Below, in pieces: positions 19,733 to 30,437 of a DNA stretch of 64,000 nt. The position numbers were made by a program, and so were the translations under genes. Position 1 is the first letter of the stretch. Every line of letters starts with the position of its first letter. Below the pieces are notes generated by a model that was not told where the DNA came from, did not search any database, and saw only the letters and a list, made by a program, of their open reading frames with translations. The stretch is from Pseudomonas sp. KU26590 (lineage in GTDB: Bacteria > Pseudomonadota > Gammaproteobacteria > Pseudomonadales > Pseudomonadaceae): contig NZ_CP110644.1 in the NCBI RefSeq assembly GCF_026153515.1, positions 5,521,501-5,585,500 on the forward strand, read 5' to 3'.

Positions 19733-20928
19733 TATTCTTCCCTCTCGCGTGGAGCGGCCGGGGTCGCTGCAGGCGTCGCCGGACGGGTGGCGGCAGGTTT
19801 CGCCGCAGGTTTGGCGGGCGGCTTGCTGGTCGCGGGCTTGGCAGGCGTGGTCGCCGCCGGTGCGGTGGTCGCCGGAGCAGGCGCGCTATTGGCGTTGGCC
19901 GGCGTCGATGAAGCATTGTGCCCGGCAGGTTTCGGCACGGTGGCCGGAACAACCGGTTTGTTCGGCGTGGCGGCAGGCGCGGCACCCGGCACAGTGGCCG
20001 ATGGCACTGCCGACGGATCAGCCGCCTGACGGTCAAGGGATTCCTGTTGCTGGGCCGCGTCGGCAGCGCGCTCTTCAGGGGAACGTCCGTCCGAGAACAC
20101 CAGCAACAGATAACGGCTGCGATTCAGCGCAGCCGTCGGCACCGCTCGCACGATGGCAAAGGGCTGGCCAGAATCGTGAATGACTTCCTTGACCGTCGCC
20201 ACCGGATAACCCGCCGGGAAACGCTGACCCAGGCCGGAACTCACCAGCAGGTCACCTTCCTTGATGTCAGCGGTGTCGGCCACATGGCGCAGCTCTAGGC
20301 GTTCCGGGTTGCCGGTGCCGCTGGCAATTGCGCGCAGGCCGTTGCGGTTCACCTGCACAGGAATGCTGTGGGTGGTGTCGGTCAGCAGCAGCACGCGGGA
20401 TGTGTACGGCATCAACTCGACCACCTGCCCCATCAGGCCGCGCGCATCGAGCACCGGCTGACCGAGGACCACGCCGTCGCGCTCACCCTTGTTGATGATG
20501 ATTCGGTGGGTGAACGGGTTGGGGTCCATGCCGATCAGCTCGGCGACTTCGACTTTCTCGTTGACCAGTGCCGACGAATTCAACAGCTCGCGCAGGCGCA
20601 CGTTCTGCTCGGTCAGGGCAGCCAGCTTTTGCAGGCGGCCTTGCAACAGCAGGTTCTCGGTCTTGAGCTTTTCGTTTTCGGCGGTGAGTTCGGTACGGCT
20701 GCCAAACTGGCTGGCAACGCCCTGATACAGACGCTCGGGCAGATCGGCAATCCAGTAAGACTGCATCAGCACCAGCGACATCTGACTGCGGACAGGTTTA
20801 AGCAGGGTGAAACGCGCGTCCACGACCATGACGGCCACAGACAGCACGACCAGCACCAGCAGACGGACGCCCAGGGACGGGCCCTTGGAGAAAAGCGGTT
20901 TAATGGGCCGCTCCTTCCAGAGATGCAT
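19732..20928 (-). CDS. mreC: Rod shape-determining protein MreC with long Ala/Pro-rich tail
   Basis: Bitopic periplasmic elongasome scaffold, 398 residues. One N-terminal membrane helix (about residues 21-36), a coiled-coil segment (TELTAENEKLKTENLLLQGRLQKL, near residues 78-105) and the beta-barrel MreC core to about residue 285. The final 110 or so residues are low-complexity Ala/Pro/Thr/Lys, so the chain is longer than the E. coli protein (about 367). The start MHLWKERPIKPLF matches Pseudomonas homologs. It follows mreB after a 180-base gap containing a hairpin. Confidence 0.95.
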   Translation of the reverse strand: MHLWKERPIKPLFSKGPSLGVRLLVLVVLSVAVMVVDARFTLLKPVRSQMSLVLMQSYWIADLPERLYQGVASQFGSRTELTAENEKLKTENLLLQGRLQKLAALTEQNVRLRELLNSSALVNEKVEVAELIGMDPNPFTHRIIINKGERDGVVLGQPVLDARGLMGQVVELMPYTSRVLLLTDTTHSIPVQVNRNGLRAIASGTGNPERLELRHVADTADIKEGDLLVSSGLGQRFPAGYPVATVKEVIHDSGQPFAIVRAVPTAALNRSRYLLLVFSDGRSPEERAADAAQQQESLDRQAADPSAVPSATVPGAAPAATPNKPVVPATVPKPAGHNASSTPANANSAPAPATTAPAATTPAKPATSKPPAKPAAKPAATRPATPAATPAAPREREE

Positions 20929-21055
20929 GCAGAGGTGCTTGAGTGTGGCTGTGCTTATTCATGCGACATGAAACCGGCCTGGTGCAGGTTGATGGAAATG
21001 CAGGGCGTCAGACTTGCAACATCGCTGCGCGACGTCAACAGGTCGGACACGAACA

Positions 21056-21077
21056 GGCAGCACGGTGAGGTGCTGCC
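21056..21077 (-). terminator. Hairpin between mreB and mreC, possible attenuator
   Basis: A perfect 8-bp stem (GGCAGCAC/GTGCTGCC) with a six-base loop, 32 bases after the mreB stop in transcription order. No clear T run follows, so it is more likely an attenuator, processing site or stabiliser that lowers mreCD relative to mreB than a full terminator. Fold and position are seen; the role is inferred. Confidence 0.45.
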
Positions 21078-21108
21078 CGTTAAGCGCAACATGCTGCGTT
21101 CCGGCGAC

Positions 21109-22158
<1,050 letters not shown>

Positions 22159-22190
22159 CTAGGCAACGCGTGGGTAAAAAAGTGCGGCAA

Positions 22191-22219
22191 ACTCTAACAA
22201 CGACAGGGATTTTGGGCAA
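22191..22219 (-). promoter_or_regulatory. Probable sigma-70 promoter of mreB
   Basis: On the minus strand TTGCCC, a 17-base spacer and TAGAGT; each hexamer matches 4 of 6 positions of the sigma-70 consensus, with ideal spacing. The -10 lies about 45 bases upstream of the mreB ATG. A separate 19-base palindrome GCCAAT...ATTGGC at 22223-22241 sits just upstream in this divergent region. Confidence 0.5.
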
Positions 22220-22352
22220 GGAGCCAATATGTTAAATTGGCGGTTTTCCGAGCACTACCCTCGAAGATCGCGGCCTTATGACCGTTTAAAGGGCGTAGTG
22301 TTCCGCAATCTGACGTACGGCTCACCCCGTGCGCATTCCACTGGAGAACCCC

Positions 22353-22640
22353 ATGGCGCTTGATCGCTCCGACGTGGAAAAAATCGCTCATCTGGCCCGA
22401 CTGGGCCTCAATGACGCCGATATCCCGCGTACTACTGAAGCACTTAACAGCATTCTCGGGCTGATTGACCAGATGCAGGCGGTCGATACCACCGGCATCG
22501 AGCCCCTCGCGCACCCCCTTGAAGCCTCGCAACGGCTGCGTGTAGACGCCGTTACCGAGATCAATCATCGCGAGACCTATCAAGCCATCGCACCAGCGGT
22601 CCAAGACGGCCTTTATCTGGTTCCGAAAGTCCTCGACTAA
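22353..22640 (+). CDS. gatC: Asp-tRNA(Asn)/Glu-tRNA(Gln) amidotransferase subunit C
   Basis: Small stabilising subunit (95 residues) of the GatCAB transamidase that converts misacylated Glu-tRNA(Gln) or Asp-tRNA(Asn). Start at ATG 22353, [19 protein letters not shown], with GGAG upstream, agrees with homologs. The carboxy half carries the conserved [17 protein letters not shown] and EPLAHPLE segments. Divergent from mreB and followed after 15 bases by gatA. Confidence 0.96.
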   Translation: MALDRSDVEKIAHLARLGLNDADIPRTTEALNSILGLIDQMQAVDTTGIEPLAHPLEASQRLRVDAVTEINHRETYQAIAPAVQDGLYLVPKVLD

Positions 22641-22655
22641 GGGAATGTGCCTGCA

Positions 22656-24107
22656 ATGCATCAAATGACTCTGGCAGAGATCGCTCGCGGACTCGCCGAT
22701 AAAACGTTTTCTTCCGAAGAATTGACCCGCACTCTGCTGGCGCGCATCGCCCAGCTGGATCCGCAGCTCAATAGCTTCATTACCGTCACCGAAGACCTGG
22801 CGATCACCCAGGCTCAGGCCGCTGACGCCCGTCGCGCGGCAGGTGAATCCGGCGCGCTGCTGGGCGCTCCGCTGGCGCACAAGGACCTCTTCTGCACCAA
22901 GGGCATTCGCACCAGTTGCGCGTCGAAAATGCTCGACAACTTCAAGGCGCCCTACGACGCCACGGTGGTTGCCAAGCTCGCCGCCGCCGGCACCGTGACG
23001 CTGGGCAAGACCAACATGGACGAATTCGCCATGGGGTCGGCCAACGAATCCAGCCATTACGGCGCGGTGAAAAACCCGTGGAACCTGCAACACGTACCGG
23101 GCGGCTCCTCTGGCGGTTCGGCGGCGGCGGTTGCTGCACGTCTGCTGCCTGGCGCCACCGGCACTGACACAGGCGGTTCCATTCGCCAGCCTGCCGCGCT
23201 GACCAACCTGACCGGCCTGAAGCCGACGTACGGTCGCGTGTCGCGCTGGGGCATGATCGCCTATGCATCCAGCCTCGATCAGGCCGGCCCGATGGCGCGC
23301 ACCGCTGAAGACTGCGCGTTGCTGCTGCAAGGCATGGCCGGTTTCGACGTCAACGATTCCACCAGCATCGACGAGCCTGTGCCGGATTACAGCGCAGGCC
23401 TGAATGCCTCGCTGCAAGGCCTGCGCATTGGCGTGCCGAAGGAATACTTCAGCGCAGGTCTCGACCCGCGCATCGCCGATCTGGTCATGGCCAGCGTCGA
23501 AGCGCTGAAAAAGCTCGGCGCAGTGGTCAAGGAAATCAGCCTGCCGAACCTGCAACACGCTATCCCGGCTTACTACGTGATCGCGCCGGCCGAGGCCTCT
23601 TCCAACCTGTCGCGTTTCGACGGCGTACGTTTTGGCTATCGCTGCGAAGACCCGAAAGACCTCACCGATCTGTACAAGCGCTCCCGTGGCGAAGGCTTCG
23701 GCCCTGAAGTGCAGCGCCGGATTCTGGTTGGCGCCTACGCGCTGTCGGCCGGTTACTACGACGCTTACTATTTGCAGGCGCAGAAGATTCGGCGCCTGAT
23801 CAAGAACGACTTCATGAACGCGTTCACCGAAGTCGACGTGATCCTCGGCCCGACCACGCCGAACCCGGCCTGGAAAATCGGCGCGAAGAATGCCGACCCG
23901 ATCGCCGAGTACCTGGAAGACTTCTACACCATCACCGCCAACCTCGCGGGCCTGCCGGGCCTGTCGATGCCCGCCGGTTTCGCCGACGGCCTGCCGGTGG
24001 GCGTGCAATTGCTGGCGCCGTATTTCCAGGAAGGCCGCTTGCTGAACGTTGCCCATCAATATCAGCAAGTAACCGATTGGCACACCCGCTCGCCGGCTGG
24101 CTTCTAA
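22656..24107 (+). CDS. gatA: Asp/Glu-tRNA amidotransferase subunit A
   Basis: Glutaminase subunit of GatCAB, amidase-signature family, 483 residues from ATG 22656. The Ser-cisSer-Lys triad is visible as Lys76 (APLAHKDLF), Ser151 ([11 protein letters not shown]) and Ser175 ([11 protein letters not shown]). A GTG nine bases upstream is closer to the AGGGAA ribosome-binding site and could also be used; homologs favour the M(L)HQ start. Middle gene of gatCAB. Confidence 0.96.
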   Translation: MHQMTLAEIARGLADKTFSSEELTRTLLARIAQLDPQLNSFITVTEDLAITQAQAADARRAAGESGALLGAPLAHKDLFCTKGIRTSCASKMLDNFKAPYDATVVAKLAAAGTVTLGKTNMDEFAMGSANESSHYGAVKNPWNLQHVPGGSSGGSAAAVAARLLPGATGTDTGGSIRQPAALTNLTGLKPTYGRVSRWGMIAYASSLDQAGPMARTAEDCALLLQGMAGFDVNDSTSIDEPVPDYSAGLNASLQGLRIGVPKEYFSAGLDPRIADLVMASVEALKKLGAVVKEISLPNLQHAIPAYYVIAPAEASSNLSRFDGVRFGYRCEDPKDLTDLYKRSRGEGFGPEVQRRILVGAYALSAGYYDAYYLQAQKIRRLIKNDFMNAFTEVDVILGPTTPNPAWKIGAKNADPIAEYLEDFYTITANLAGLPGLSMPAGFADGLPVGVQLLAPYFQEGRLLNVAHQYQQVTDWHTRSPAGF

Positions 24108-24118
24108 GGAGAAAACAC

Positions 24119-25564
24119 ATGCAATGGGAAGTCGTCATCGGGCTGGAGATTCACACCCAGCTCACCACCCAATCGAAGATTTTCTCCGGTAGCGCCACCA
24201 CGTTCGGCTCCGAGCCCAACACCCAGGCCAGCCTCGTCGACCTGGGCATGCCCGGCACGCTGCCGGTGCTGAACAAGGAGGCCGTGCAGATGGCGGTCAA
24301 GTTCGGCCTGGCCATCGACGCCGAGATCGGTCAGCACAACGTGTTCGCCCGCAAAAACTACTTCTACCCCGACCTGCCGAAGGGCTATCAGATCAGCCAG
24401 ATGGAATTGCCGATCGTTGGCAAAGGCCATCTGGATATCACCCTTGAAGACGGCACCATCAAGCGCATCGGCGTGACCCGCGCCCACCTTGAAGAAGACG
24501 CCGGCAAGAGCTTGCACGAAGACTACAGCGGCATGACCGGCATTGACCTGAACCGCGCCGGTACGCCGTTGCTGGAGATCGTTTCCGAGCCGGACATGCG
24601 TTCGGCCAAAGAAGCGGTCGCCTACGTCAAGGCCATGCACGCGCTGGTCCGCTACCTTGGCATCTGCGACGGCAACATGGCTGAAGGCTCGCTGCGCTGC
24701 GACTGCAACGTGTCGATTCGCCCGAAGGGCCAGGTCGAGTACGGGACGCGTTGCGAGATCAAGAACGTCAACTCGTTCCGCTTCATCGAGAAGGCGATCA
24801 ACAGCGAGATCCAGCGCCAGATCGACCTGATTGAAGACGGCGGCAAGGTCATTCAGCAGACGCGTCTGTACGACCCGAACACCAACGAAACCCGCGCCAT
24901 GCGCAGTAAAGAGGAAGCCAACGACTACCGTTACTTCCCCGATCCTGACCTGTTGCCGGTGATCATCGAAGACGCGTTCCTGGAGCAGACCCGCGCTACC
25001 CTGCCGGAACTGCCGCCGCAGAAACGCGAGCGCTTCCAGTCGCAGTTCGGCCTGTCGCTGTATGACGCCAGCGTGTTGGCGTCCAGCCGCGAACAGGCGG
25101 ACTTCTTCGAGAAGGTCGTGAGCATTTCCGGTGACGCCAAGCTGGCGGCCAACTGGGTGATGGTTGAGTTGGGTTCGTTGCTGAACAAGCAAGGGGTCGA
25201 GATCGACGAGTCGCCGGTCAGCGCCGAGCAGTTGGGCGGCATGCTGCTGCGCATCAAGGACAACACCATTTCCGGCAAGATCGCCAAAATGGTGTTTGAG
25301 GGCATGGCCAATGGTGAGGGCAGCGCCGACGAGATCATCGATCAGCGCGGTCTGAAGCAAGTCACCGACAGCGGCGCCATCGAGTCGATGCTGGACGACG
25401 TCCTCGCCGCCAACGCCGAACAGGTCGAACAGTACCGCGCGGCCGATGAAGCCAAACGCGGCAAGATGTTCGGCTTCTTCGTCGGGCAAGCGATGAAGGC
25501 ATCGAAAGGCAAGGCCAACCCGGGTCAGGTCAACGAACTGCTGAAGCGCAAGCTGGAAGGCTGA
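24119..25564 (+). CDS. gatB: Asp/Glu-tRNA amidotransferase subunit B
   Basis: Kinase/amidotransferase subunit of GatCAB, 481 residues. The ATG at 24119 has AAGGAG seven bases upstream and starts [15 protein letters not shown] as in homologs. The GatB cradle domain signature [16 protein letters not shown] stretch and the C-terminal YqeY/tail domain ([32 protein letters not shown]) are intact. The presence of gatCAB suggests transamidation is used for at least one of Asn- or Gln-tRNA. Confidence 0.97.
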   Translation: MQWEVVIGLEIHTQLTTQSKIFSGSATTFGSEPNTQASLVDLGMPGTLPVLNKEAVQMAVKFGLAIDAEIGQHNVFARKNYFYPDLPKGYQISQMELPIVGKGHLDITLEDGTIKRIGVTRAHLEEDAGKSLHEDYSGMTGIDLNRAGTPLLEIVSEPDMRSAKEAVAYVKAMHALVRYLGICDGNMAEGSLRCDCNVSIRPKGQVEYGTRCEIKNVNSFRFIEKAINSEIQRQIDLIEDGGKVIQQTRLYDPNTNETRAMRSKEEANDYRYFPDPDLLPVIIEDAFLEQTRATLPELPPQKRERFQSQFGLSLYDASVLASSREQADFFEKVVSISGDAKLAANWVMVELGSLLNKQGVEIDESPVSAEQLGGMLLRIKDNTISGKIAKMVFEGMANGEGSADEIIDQRGLKQVTDSGAIESMLDDVLAANAEQVEQYRAADEAKRGKMFGFFVGQAMKASKGKANPGQVNELLKRKLEG

Positions 25565-25575
25565 GTGCTAAATCT

Positions 25576-25665
25576 GTAGGAGCGCGCTTGCCCGCGAAGA
25601 CGGTATTTCAGTCGCTAGACGTGTAGCGGATGTACTGGCCTCTTCGCGGGCAAGCGCGCTCCTAC
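25576..25665. repeat. REP pair, GTAGGAGCGCGC class
   Basis: Inverted copies of GTAGGAGCGCGCTTGCCCGC, separated by about 43 bases, immediately after gatB. Confidence 0.9.
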
Positions 25666-25742
25666 AGGGGACCGCGTTCACTCGATCGTCCCCTCGCCCT
25701 GCGCGGGGACCATCAGAACATCTTCTGTAGGGACCCTGCCCC

Positions 25743-26117
25743 ATGCGGCGAATCCTCGGCGCTTGCGCCCTGCTCTCTCTGCTGGCCGGCTGCGCCAGTG
25801 ACGGCATCATCGACCCGCACGGTTACAACGCCACCGGCGGCGCCTCGTACTACGGCTCGCAACATCACGGTCAGCGCACCGCCAGCGGTGAACGCTTCGA
25901 CGCCAATTCCCTGACCGCCGCGCACCGGCAACTGCCGTTCGGCACGCGCGTGCAAGTCACCAACCTGGACAACGACCGCAAGGTCATCGTCCGTATCAAC
26001 GACCGCGGCCCGCACACCCGGGGGCGGCTGATTGATGTGTCACGTGCAGCCGCCGCGCAATTGGGTATGCTGCGCAGCGGAACCGCCCAAGTGCGGGTAC
26101 AAGCCCTCGACGACTGA
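25743..26117 (+). CDS. RlpA-like double-psi beta-barrel lipoprotein
   Basis: Short (124 residues) secreted protein with a lipoprotein signal peptide: basic start, hydrophobic core and lipobox LAGC with Cys17. The remainder is a single RlpA domain (GGASYYGSQHHGQRTASGERFD, LPFGTRVQVTNLDNDRKVIVRINDRGP, GRLIDVSRAAAAQLGM), the fold of septal lytic transglycosylases that cut denuded glycan strands. The SPOR domain of true RlpA is absent, so it is a minimal paralog. Possible envelope remodelling role. Confidence 0.9.
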   Translation: MRRILGACALLSLLAGCASDGIIDPHGYNATGGASYYGSQHHGQRTASGERFDANSLTAAHRQLPFGTRVQVTNLDNDRKVIVRINDRGPHTRGRLIDVSRAAAAQLGMLRSGTAQVRVQALDD

Positions 26118-26153
26118 CTGGTGCCCTGAATTCTCGCCCTAACGAATCTGCCC

Positions 26154-27215
26154 TTGCCCACGCTCATCGAGCTGGTCTGCGGCCTGCTGCTGATGATCAT
26201 CGGCGCGCAAGTGTCGGTACGCGCCGCCGTGGCCCTTGCCGCCCTGCTCAAAACCCGCCCGCTGTTCCTCGGCCTGACCGTCGTCGCGCTAGGCAGCAGT
26301 GCGCCGCAACTGGCGGTCGGCTTGCAAGCGGCGTTCACAGACAGCACCGACATTGCGGTCGGCAGCGTCATTGGCAGCAATATTTTCAACGTGCTGGTCA
26401 CCTTGGGGCTGTCCGCCCTGATCATCCCGCTCCGTGTAGCCCGGCAACTGGTGCGCGTGGATCTGCCTTTGATGATCGCTGCCACGGCCCTTGTCGCGGC
26501 GCTGGCGTGGAATGGCGAGCTGAGTGGGCTGGATGGCGTCGTGCTGTTGCTGGGCATGGCAGCATATCTGTTCGTCGTTGTGCGCCAGTTCGCCCACGGC
26601 GCGCGCCATGTGCCGAGAACAGACCTTGAGCCGCGCCGTCGCCTCTGGCCGTTGCTGGGGCGACTGGCACTGATGGCCTGCGGCCTGGCGCTGCTGACGT
26701 TGGGCAGCCACCTGCTGGTCAGCGCGGCCGTCTCGGTGGCGCTGGACCTTGGCCTGTCGGAACGGGTGATCGGCCTGACCGTGATCGCCGTCGCCACCTC
26801 GCTGCCCGCGCTGATGACGTCGCTGGTCGCGGCATTGCGCGGCGAGCGGGATATCGCAGTGGGCAACATCATCGGCAGTAACCTGTTCAACCTGCTGGGC
26901 GTGCTCGGCATCACGGCGCTGATCTCCACCGGGCCGTTGTCGATCTCGCCCAACGCGCTGGATTTCGATTTGCCGGTGATGCTGGGTGTCGCGGCGCTGT
27001 GCGTGCCGCTGTTCTATTCGGGGTATCGAATCACCCGGCTGGAGGGGCTGTTGCTGCTCGGGCTTTACGCGGTATACGGCCTGCACATCGTTTCGTTTAC
27101 CACGGGCATGCCACTGGCCGAACGGCTGGAGCGTTTGATGATTCACTACGCACTGCCGGTGATTGCGCTATGTGTCGTCGTGGGTACGGTGCGGGCCTGG
27201 CGGCGTCAGCATTGA
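26154..27215 (+). CDS. CaCA-superfamily cation exchanger, YrbG-like, with altered alpha-repeats
   Basis: Inner-membrane protein of 353 residues with two Na_Ca_ex halves of about five helices each. The alpha-repeats are recognisable (LGSSAPQLAVGL...GSVIGSNIFNVL and VATSLPALMTSLV...GNIIGSNLFNLLG). In characterised exchangers the motif is GTSxPE and the Glu coordinates the ion; here those positions are Gln52 and Ala219. The protein may therefore move something other than calcium, or not be an antiporter. TTG at 26154 is the only reasonable start: an in-frame stop lies 27 bases upstream. Confidence 0.85.
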   Translation: MPTLIELVCGLLLMIIGAQVSVRAAVALAALLKTRPLFLGLTVVALGSSAPQLAVGLQAAFTDSTDIAVGSVIGSNIFNVLVTLGLSALIIPLRVARQLVRVDLPLMIAATALVAALAWNGELSGLDGVVLLLGMAAYLFVVVRQFAHGARHVPRTDLEPRRRLWPLLGRLALMACGLALLTLGSHLLVSAAVSVALDLGLSERVIGLTVIAVATSLPALMTSLVAALRGERDIAVGNIIGSNLFNLLGVLGITALISTGPLSISPNALDFDLPVMLGVAALCVPLFYSGYRITRLEGLLLLGLYAVYGLHIVSFTTGMPLAERLERLMIHYALPVIALCVVVGTVRAWRRQH

Positions 27216-27242
27216 GCAACTGCGGATGAACCACGACCCACT

Positions 27243-27329
27243 GTAGGAGCCGGCTTGCTGGCGAAAGCGGTAGATCAGTGACGAGGATATCGCCTGATGC
27301 ACCGGGTTCGCCAGCAAGCCGGCTCCTAC
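27243..27329. repeat. REP pair, GTAGGAGCCGGC class
   Basis: Inverted copies of GTAGGAGCCGGCTTGCTGGC, about 41 bases apart, between the convergent exchanger and AEC-carrier genes. Confidence 0.9.
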
Positions 27330-27384
27330 GAGTTGCGATCCAGGCCGTGGAATATCGCCAGTGGGAAGGGCATGGCTTTATTGC

Positions 27385-28326
27385 CTAAATCCACCCGCCC
27401 CACTGCAGAATGAATATCCCGACATTGGTCGTGACCGCCGCCGCCAGGGTGGTCATGACGATAATCGACGCGGCCAGCTCGTGGTTGCCATTGGCGGCGC
27501 GGACCATAACGAAACTGGCCGATGCCGTCGGGGCGCCGAAGTACAGAAACAGAATCCCCAGCTCCGCGTGACGGAAGCCCAGCAGCCACGCACCCAGCGT
27601 GCAGATCAGCGGCAGCCAGACCATCTTCATCAGGCTCGCGCTGATCGCCACCGTGCCGCTCTCTCGCAACGACTTCAACGACAGCGTGCCGCCGATGCAC
27701 ATCAGCGCCAGCGGCAGGGTCATCTGCGCCAGGTAGCTGCCGGACGTGTCGAGCCACTTGGGGAGCGGAATCTGGAAGTAGGCGAACGGCGCTGCGATGA
27801 CAATGCTGATGATCAGCGGATTGGCCATGACGCTCTTGGTGATGCTCCACGGGTCGGACTTGATGACCGGGCTGTAGACCGCCAGCACGACGGTGGAAAG
27901 GGTGTTGTAGAAAAGAATGACCAGCGCGGCGAGGATCGCACCGAGGGATATGCCGTAGTCGCCATACATGCTCGCGGCCAGGGCGAGGCCGATGACGCCG
28001 TTGTTGCCGCGAAACGCCCCTTGGGTGTAAGTGCCACGCTCGGCGAACGGCACGCGGTAGATGGCCCAGCCCCACGACAGCGCGAAACCCGCCAGCGTGG
28101 CGACGATGAAGTAGATCAGGACGCCCGGCTGAAACGCCGCGTGAAGGTCAGCGTGGATAATCCCCAGAAACAGCAGCGCCGGCATGGTGCAATTGAACAC
28201 CAGCGAGGAGGCGGTGTGGATAAAGCTGTCGTCGATCCAGCCCACGCGCTTGAGCAACACGCCGAGGAACAGCATCGCGAAGACCGGGGCGGTGATGTTC
28301 AGGGTTTCCAGAAAGATTGCCAGCAT
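27385..28326 (-). CDS. AEC-family (auxin efflux carrier-like) transporter
   Basis: Integral membrane protein of 313 residues with about ten hydrophobic helices in the two-bundle arrangement of the AEC family. FRGNNGVIGLALAASMYGD, ANPLIISIVIAAPFAY, and LPLALMCIGGTLSLKSL are typical. Bacterial relatives include malonate or other organic-acid carriers. ATG 28326 was chosen over the TTG nine bases earlier. The 13-mer GTTGTACGATGAC lies about 75 bases upstream and also occurs upstream of kdgD, hinting at sugar-acid control. Substrate unknown. Confidence 0.88.
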   Translation of the reverse strand: MLAIFLETLNITAPVFAMLFLGVLLKRVGWIDDSFIHTASSLVFNCTMPALLFLGIIHADLHAAFQPGVLIYFIVATLAGFALSWGWAIYRVPFAERGTYTQGAFRGNNGVIGLALAASMYGDYGISLGAILAALVILFYNTLSTVVLAVYSPVIKSDPWSITKSVMANPLIISIVIAAPFAYFQIPLPKWLDTSGSYLAQMTLPLALMCIGGTLSLKSLRESGTVAISASLMKMVWLPLICTLGAWLLGFRHAELGILFLYFGAPTASASFVMVRAANGNHELAASIIVMTTLAAAVTTNVGIFILQWGGWI

Positions 28327-28401
28327 GCACGCCAAACCCTGAGCCGTCGTTAGGTGGCTAATGATAGGCCAGCGGCGCGGGAAGTGTTACCGGCAATTCA
28401 G

Positions 28402-28414
28402 GTCATCGTACAAC
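28402..28414 (-). promoter_or_regulatory. Candidate FCD-regulator half-site upstream of AEC carrier
   Basis: GTTGTACGATGAC on the minus strand, identical to the 13 bases at 43809-43821 upstream of kdgD and similar to GTTGTGCGATCAC upstream of the FCD regulator gene. Shared position upstream of genes on the same strand is the only support. Confidence 0.3.
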
Positions 28415-28460
28415 CGCAACGTTCGTCATTCAGATCGGAATGGCGGGGCACCACCAAACT

Positions 28461-28547
28461 GTAGGAGCGCGCTTGCCCGCGAATGCGTCGTGTCAGTCAC
28501 CATCAATGTGTTTGAAATACCGAATTCGCGGGCAAGCGCGCTCCTAC
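28461..28547. repeat. REP pair, GTAGGAGCGCGC class
   Basis: Inverted copies of GTAGGAGCGCGCTTGCCCGC about 41 bases apart, between the AEC carrier promoter region and the phoD-like gene end. Confidence 0.9.
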
Positions 28548-28558
28548 AGGGTATTGCG

Positions 28559-30121
28559 TCACGTCTGGTCGGCAGGTTGCAGCTTTTTCTCAAACACCGA
28601 AACCCCGTCCAGATCCCGCAGCGTCACGGTCATCTCCCCGCTCTGGCCGTCGATATTCACTTCACCAAAAAACTGAAACCCGGCGAACGGCGAGGTGTTC
28701 TGCGCCGGCGGAGCCTTCTGGAACACCAGCTCAGGCCCGAAGGTCTTGTCCAGGGTATTGGGCCCGAAACTGCCCGCGTTCAAAGGCCCGGCGACAAACT
28801 CCCAGAACGGGTCGAAATCCTGAAACACCGCCTGATCCGGGTGGTAGTGGTGAGCGGCGCAGTAATGCACATCGGCCGTCAGCCAGACGGTGTCGCGGAC
28901 CTTCTGCTGGCGCAGGAAGCCCAGCAGTTCGGCGACTTCCAGTTCGCGGCCTTTGGGCGCGCCGTTGTCGGTGTTGGCGACGGCCTCCCAACGCATCACG
29001 CCAGGGCTGATTTCGCCATCGGGCACGCCAAGGCCGATGGGCATGTCGGCGGCAATGACCTTCCACTGGGCGCCGGACGCCTGCAGCTCGCGCTTGAGCC
29101 AGTCCAGTTGCTCACGGCCGAGAAACGCGGTGGTCGGCCCGGGCTTGTCGGCCAGATTGGCGTCGTTGCCGTCGCGATAGCTGCGCATGTCGAGCACGAA
29201 CACGTCCAGCATCGGGCCGTAAGCGATCTTGCGATAGACCCGCCCGCCGTTGTCAGCGCTCTGCAGGCGCATAGGGGAGTATTCGAGAAACGCCTGACGC
29301 CCGCGTGCGGCCAAGACCTGGATGTCCTTGACCTTGTTGCGGTCGTCGAGCTGCTTGCTCGGTGACCAGTTATTGGTCACCTCGTGGTCGTCCCACTGCC
29401 AGATCTGCGGGACCTCGGCGTTGAAGCGCCGCAGGTTTTCGTCCATCAGGTTGTAGCGGTAGGCGCCGCGGTATTCGTCGAGGGTTTCCGCGACCTTGCT
29501 CTTCTCTTCGGTGGTGATGTTGCGCCAGACGCGCCCGCCTTCGGTAACCACTTCGGCGGGCACCGGGCCGTCGGCGTAGATGGTGTCGCCACTGTGGATG
29601 AAGAAGTCCGGCAAGCGCAGGCGCATGGCTTCATAGATGCGCATGCCGCCGATCTCGGGGTTGATGCCGAAGCCCTGGCCGACGGTGTCGCCGCTCCAGA
29701 CGAAGCGGATGTTGCGGCGATTGACCGGCACGCTGCGCAGGTGGCCGAACCAGGGTTCGCTGGCGACGCCGGTTTGCGCGTCTTCGAAGAACACGCGGTA
29801 GAAGATGGCCTGATCCGCCGGCAGGCCGGTCAGTTCGACGCGCGCGGTGAAGTCAGTGCGTGGGTCGGCGAGCAGCGACACCGTGCGGCGCGGGTTGCTG
29901 AACATGCTGCGGGTGTCCCATTCCACCACCATTCGCGCGGGCCGGTCGCTGCGACTCCAGACCATGGCGCGATCGCCCAGCACGTCGCCGGACTGCACGC
30001 CGTCGGTCATCTTCGGGCGGTCCTTGACCGAGGCGATGACCGCCGGCGCAAGCCCCGGCAACAACAATCCGGCGCCAGCGGCCTGGATGATACGGCGGCG
30101 AGTCAGGTCGAACCGGGACAT
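28559..30121 (-). CDS. phoD: PhoD-type alkaline phosphatase/phosphodiesterase, Tat-exported
   Basis: Secreted metallophosphatase of 520 residues. The N-terminus MSRFDLTRRRIIQAAGAG is a twin-arginine signal with a following hydrophobic stretch, so it folds with cofactor before export. An N-terminal fibronectin-like PhoD_N domain (about 35-130) precedes the catalytic domain, whose metal-site stretches include VWSGDTVG, IHSGDTIYADGP, WQWDDHEVTNNW and LTADVHYCAAHHYHPD. PhoD enzymes use Fe/Ca and hydrolyse phosphate mono- and diesters. Start ATG 30121 has GAGGAGG six bases upstream. No Pho box was recognised. Confidence 0.9.
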   Translation of the reverse strand: MSRFDLTRRRIIQAAGAGLLLPGLAPAVIASVKDRPKMTDGVQSGDVLGDRAMVWSRSDRPARMVVEWDTRSMFSNPRRTVSLLADPRTDFTARVELTGLPADQAIFYRVFFEDAQTGVASEPWFGHLRSVPVNRRNIRFVWSGDTVGQGFGINPEIGGMRIYEAMRLRLPDFFIHSGDTIYADGPVPAEVVTEGGRVWRNITTEEKSKVAETLDEYRGAYRYNLMDENLRRFNAEVPQIWQWDDHEVTNNWSPSKQLDDRNKVKDIQVLAARGRQAFLEYSPMRLQSADNGGRVYRKIAYGPMLDVFVLDMRSYRDGNDANLADKPGPTTAFLGREQLDWLKRELQASGAQWKVIAADMPIGLGVPDGEISPGVMRWEAVANTDNGAPKGRELEVAELLGFLRQQKVRDTVWLTADVHYCAAHHYHPDQAVFQDFDPFWEFVAGPLNAGSFGPNTLDKTFGPELVFQKAPPAQNTSPFAGFQFFGEVNIDGQSGEMTVTLRDLDGVSVFEKKLQPADQT

Positions 30122-30218
30122 GTTTATCCTCCTCAAGCGAATGCCAAAGAGAGGAAGCTAGCAGCGGATTGTTTGCGGGAGATGACAGGGAACTAGACGG
30201 CGGGCTTAACGCAAACCT

Positions 30219-30309
30219 GTAGGAGCGCGCTTGCTCGCGATAGAGGTTGGTACATCCGACGCATCTTCAGCGGCTGGGATATTGCAATCGCGGGCAAGCG
30301 CGCTCCTAC
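30219..30309. repeat. REP pair, GTAGGAGCGCGC class
   Basis: Slightly diverged pair (left arm GCTTGCTCGCGAT). It fills most of the gene-free stretch 30122-30437 together with a single REP at 30392-30415. Confidence 0.87.
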
Positions 30310-30391
30310 AACTGATCGTGTTCGGCAAATGGTTGTCCGCCGATCACAATGTGCGCGTTCGGCGAATAATTCTGCGCCAAACGCGGTCCCT

Positions 30392-30415
30392 GTAGGAGCG
30401 CGCTTGCCCGCGAAG
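30392..30415. repeat. Single REP, GTAGGAGCGCGC class
   Basis: One arm only, GTAGGAGCGCGCTTGCCCGC, 22 bases from the fruA stop; no inverted partner follows, so this doublet has lost or never had its mate. Confidence 0.85.
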
Positions 30416-30437
30416 GCGCCAGTACAATCAGCGACGA

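Noticed and set aside
22194..24083. 629-codon minus-strand frame opposite gatC/gatA
   Set aside because: Shadow of gatA; contains none of the features of a real protein and covers two essential, fully conserved genes.
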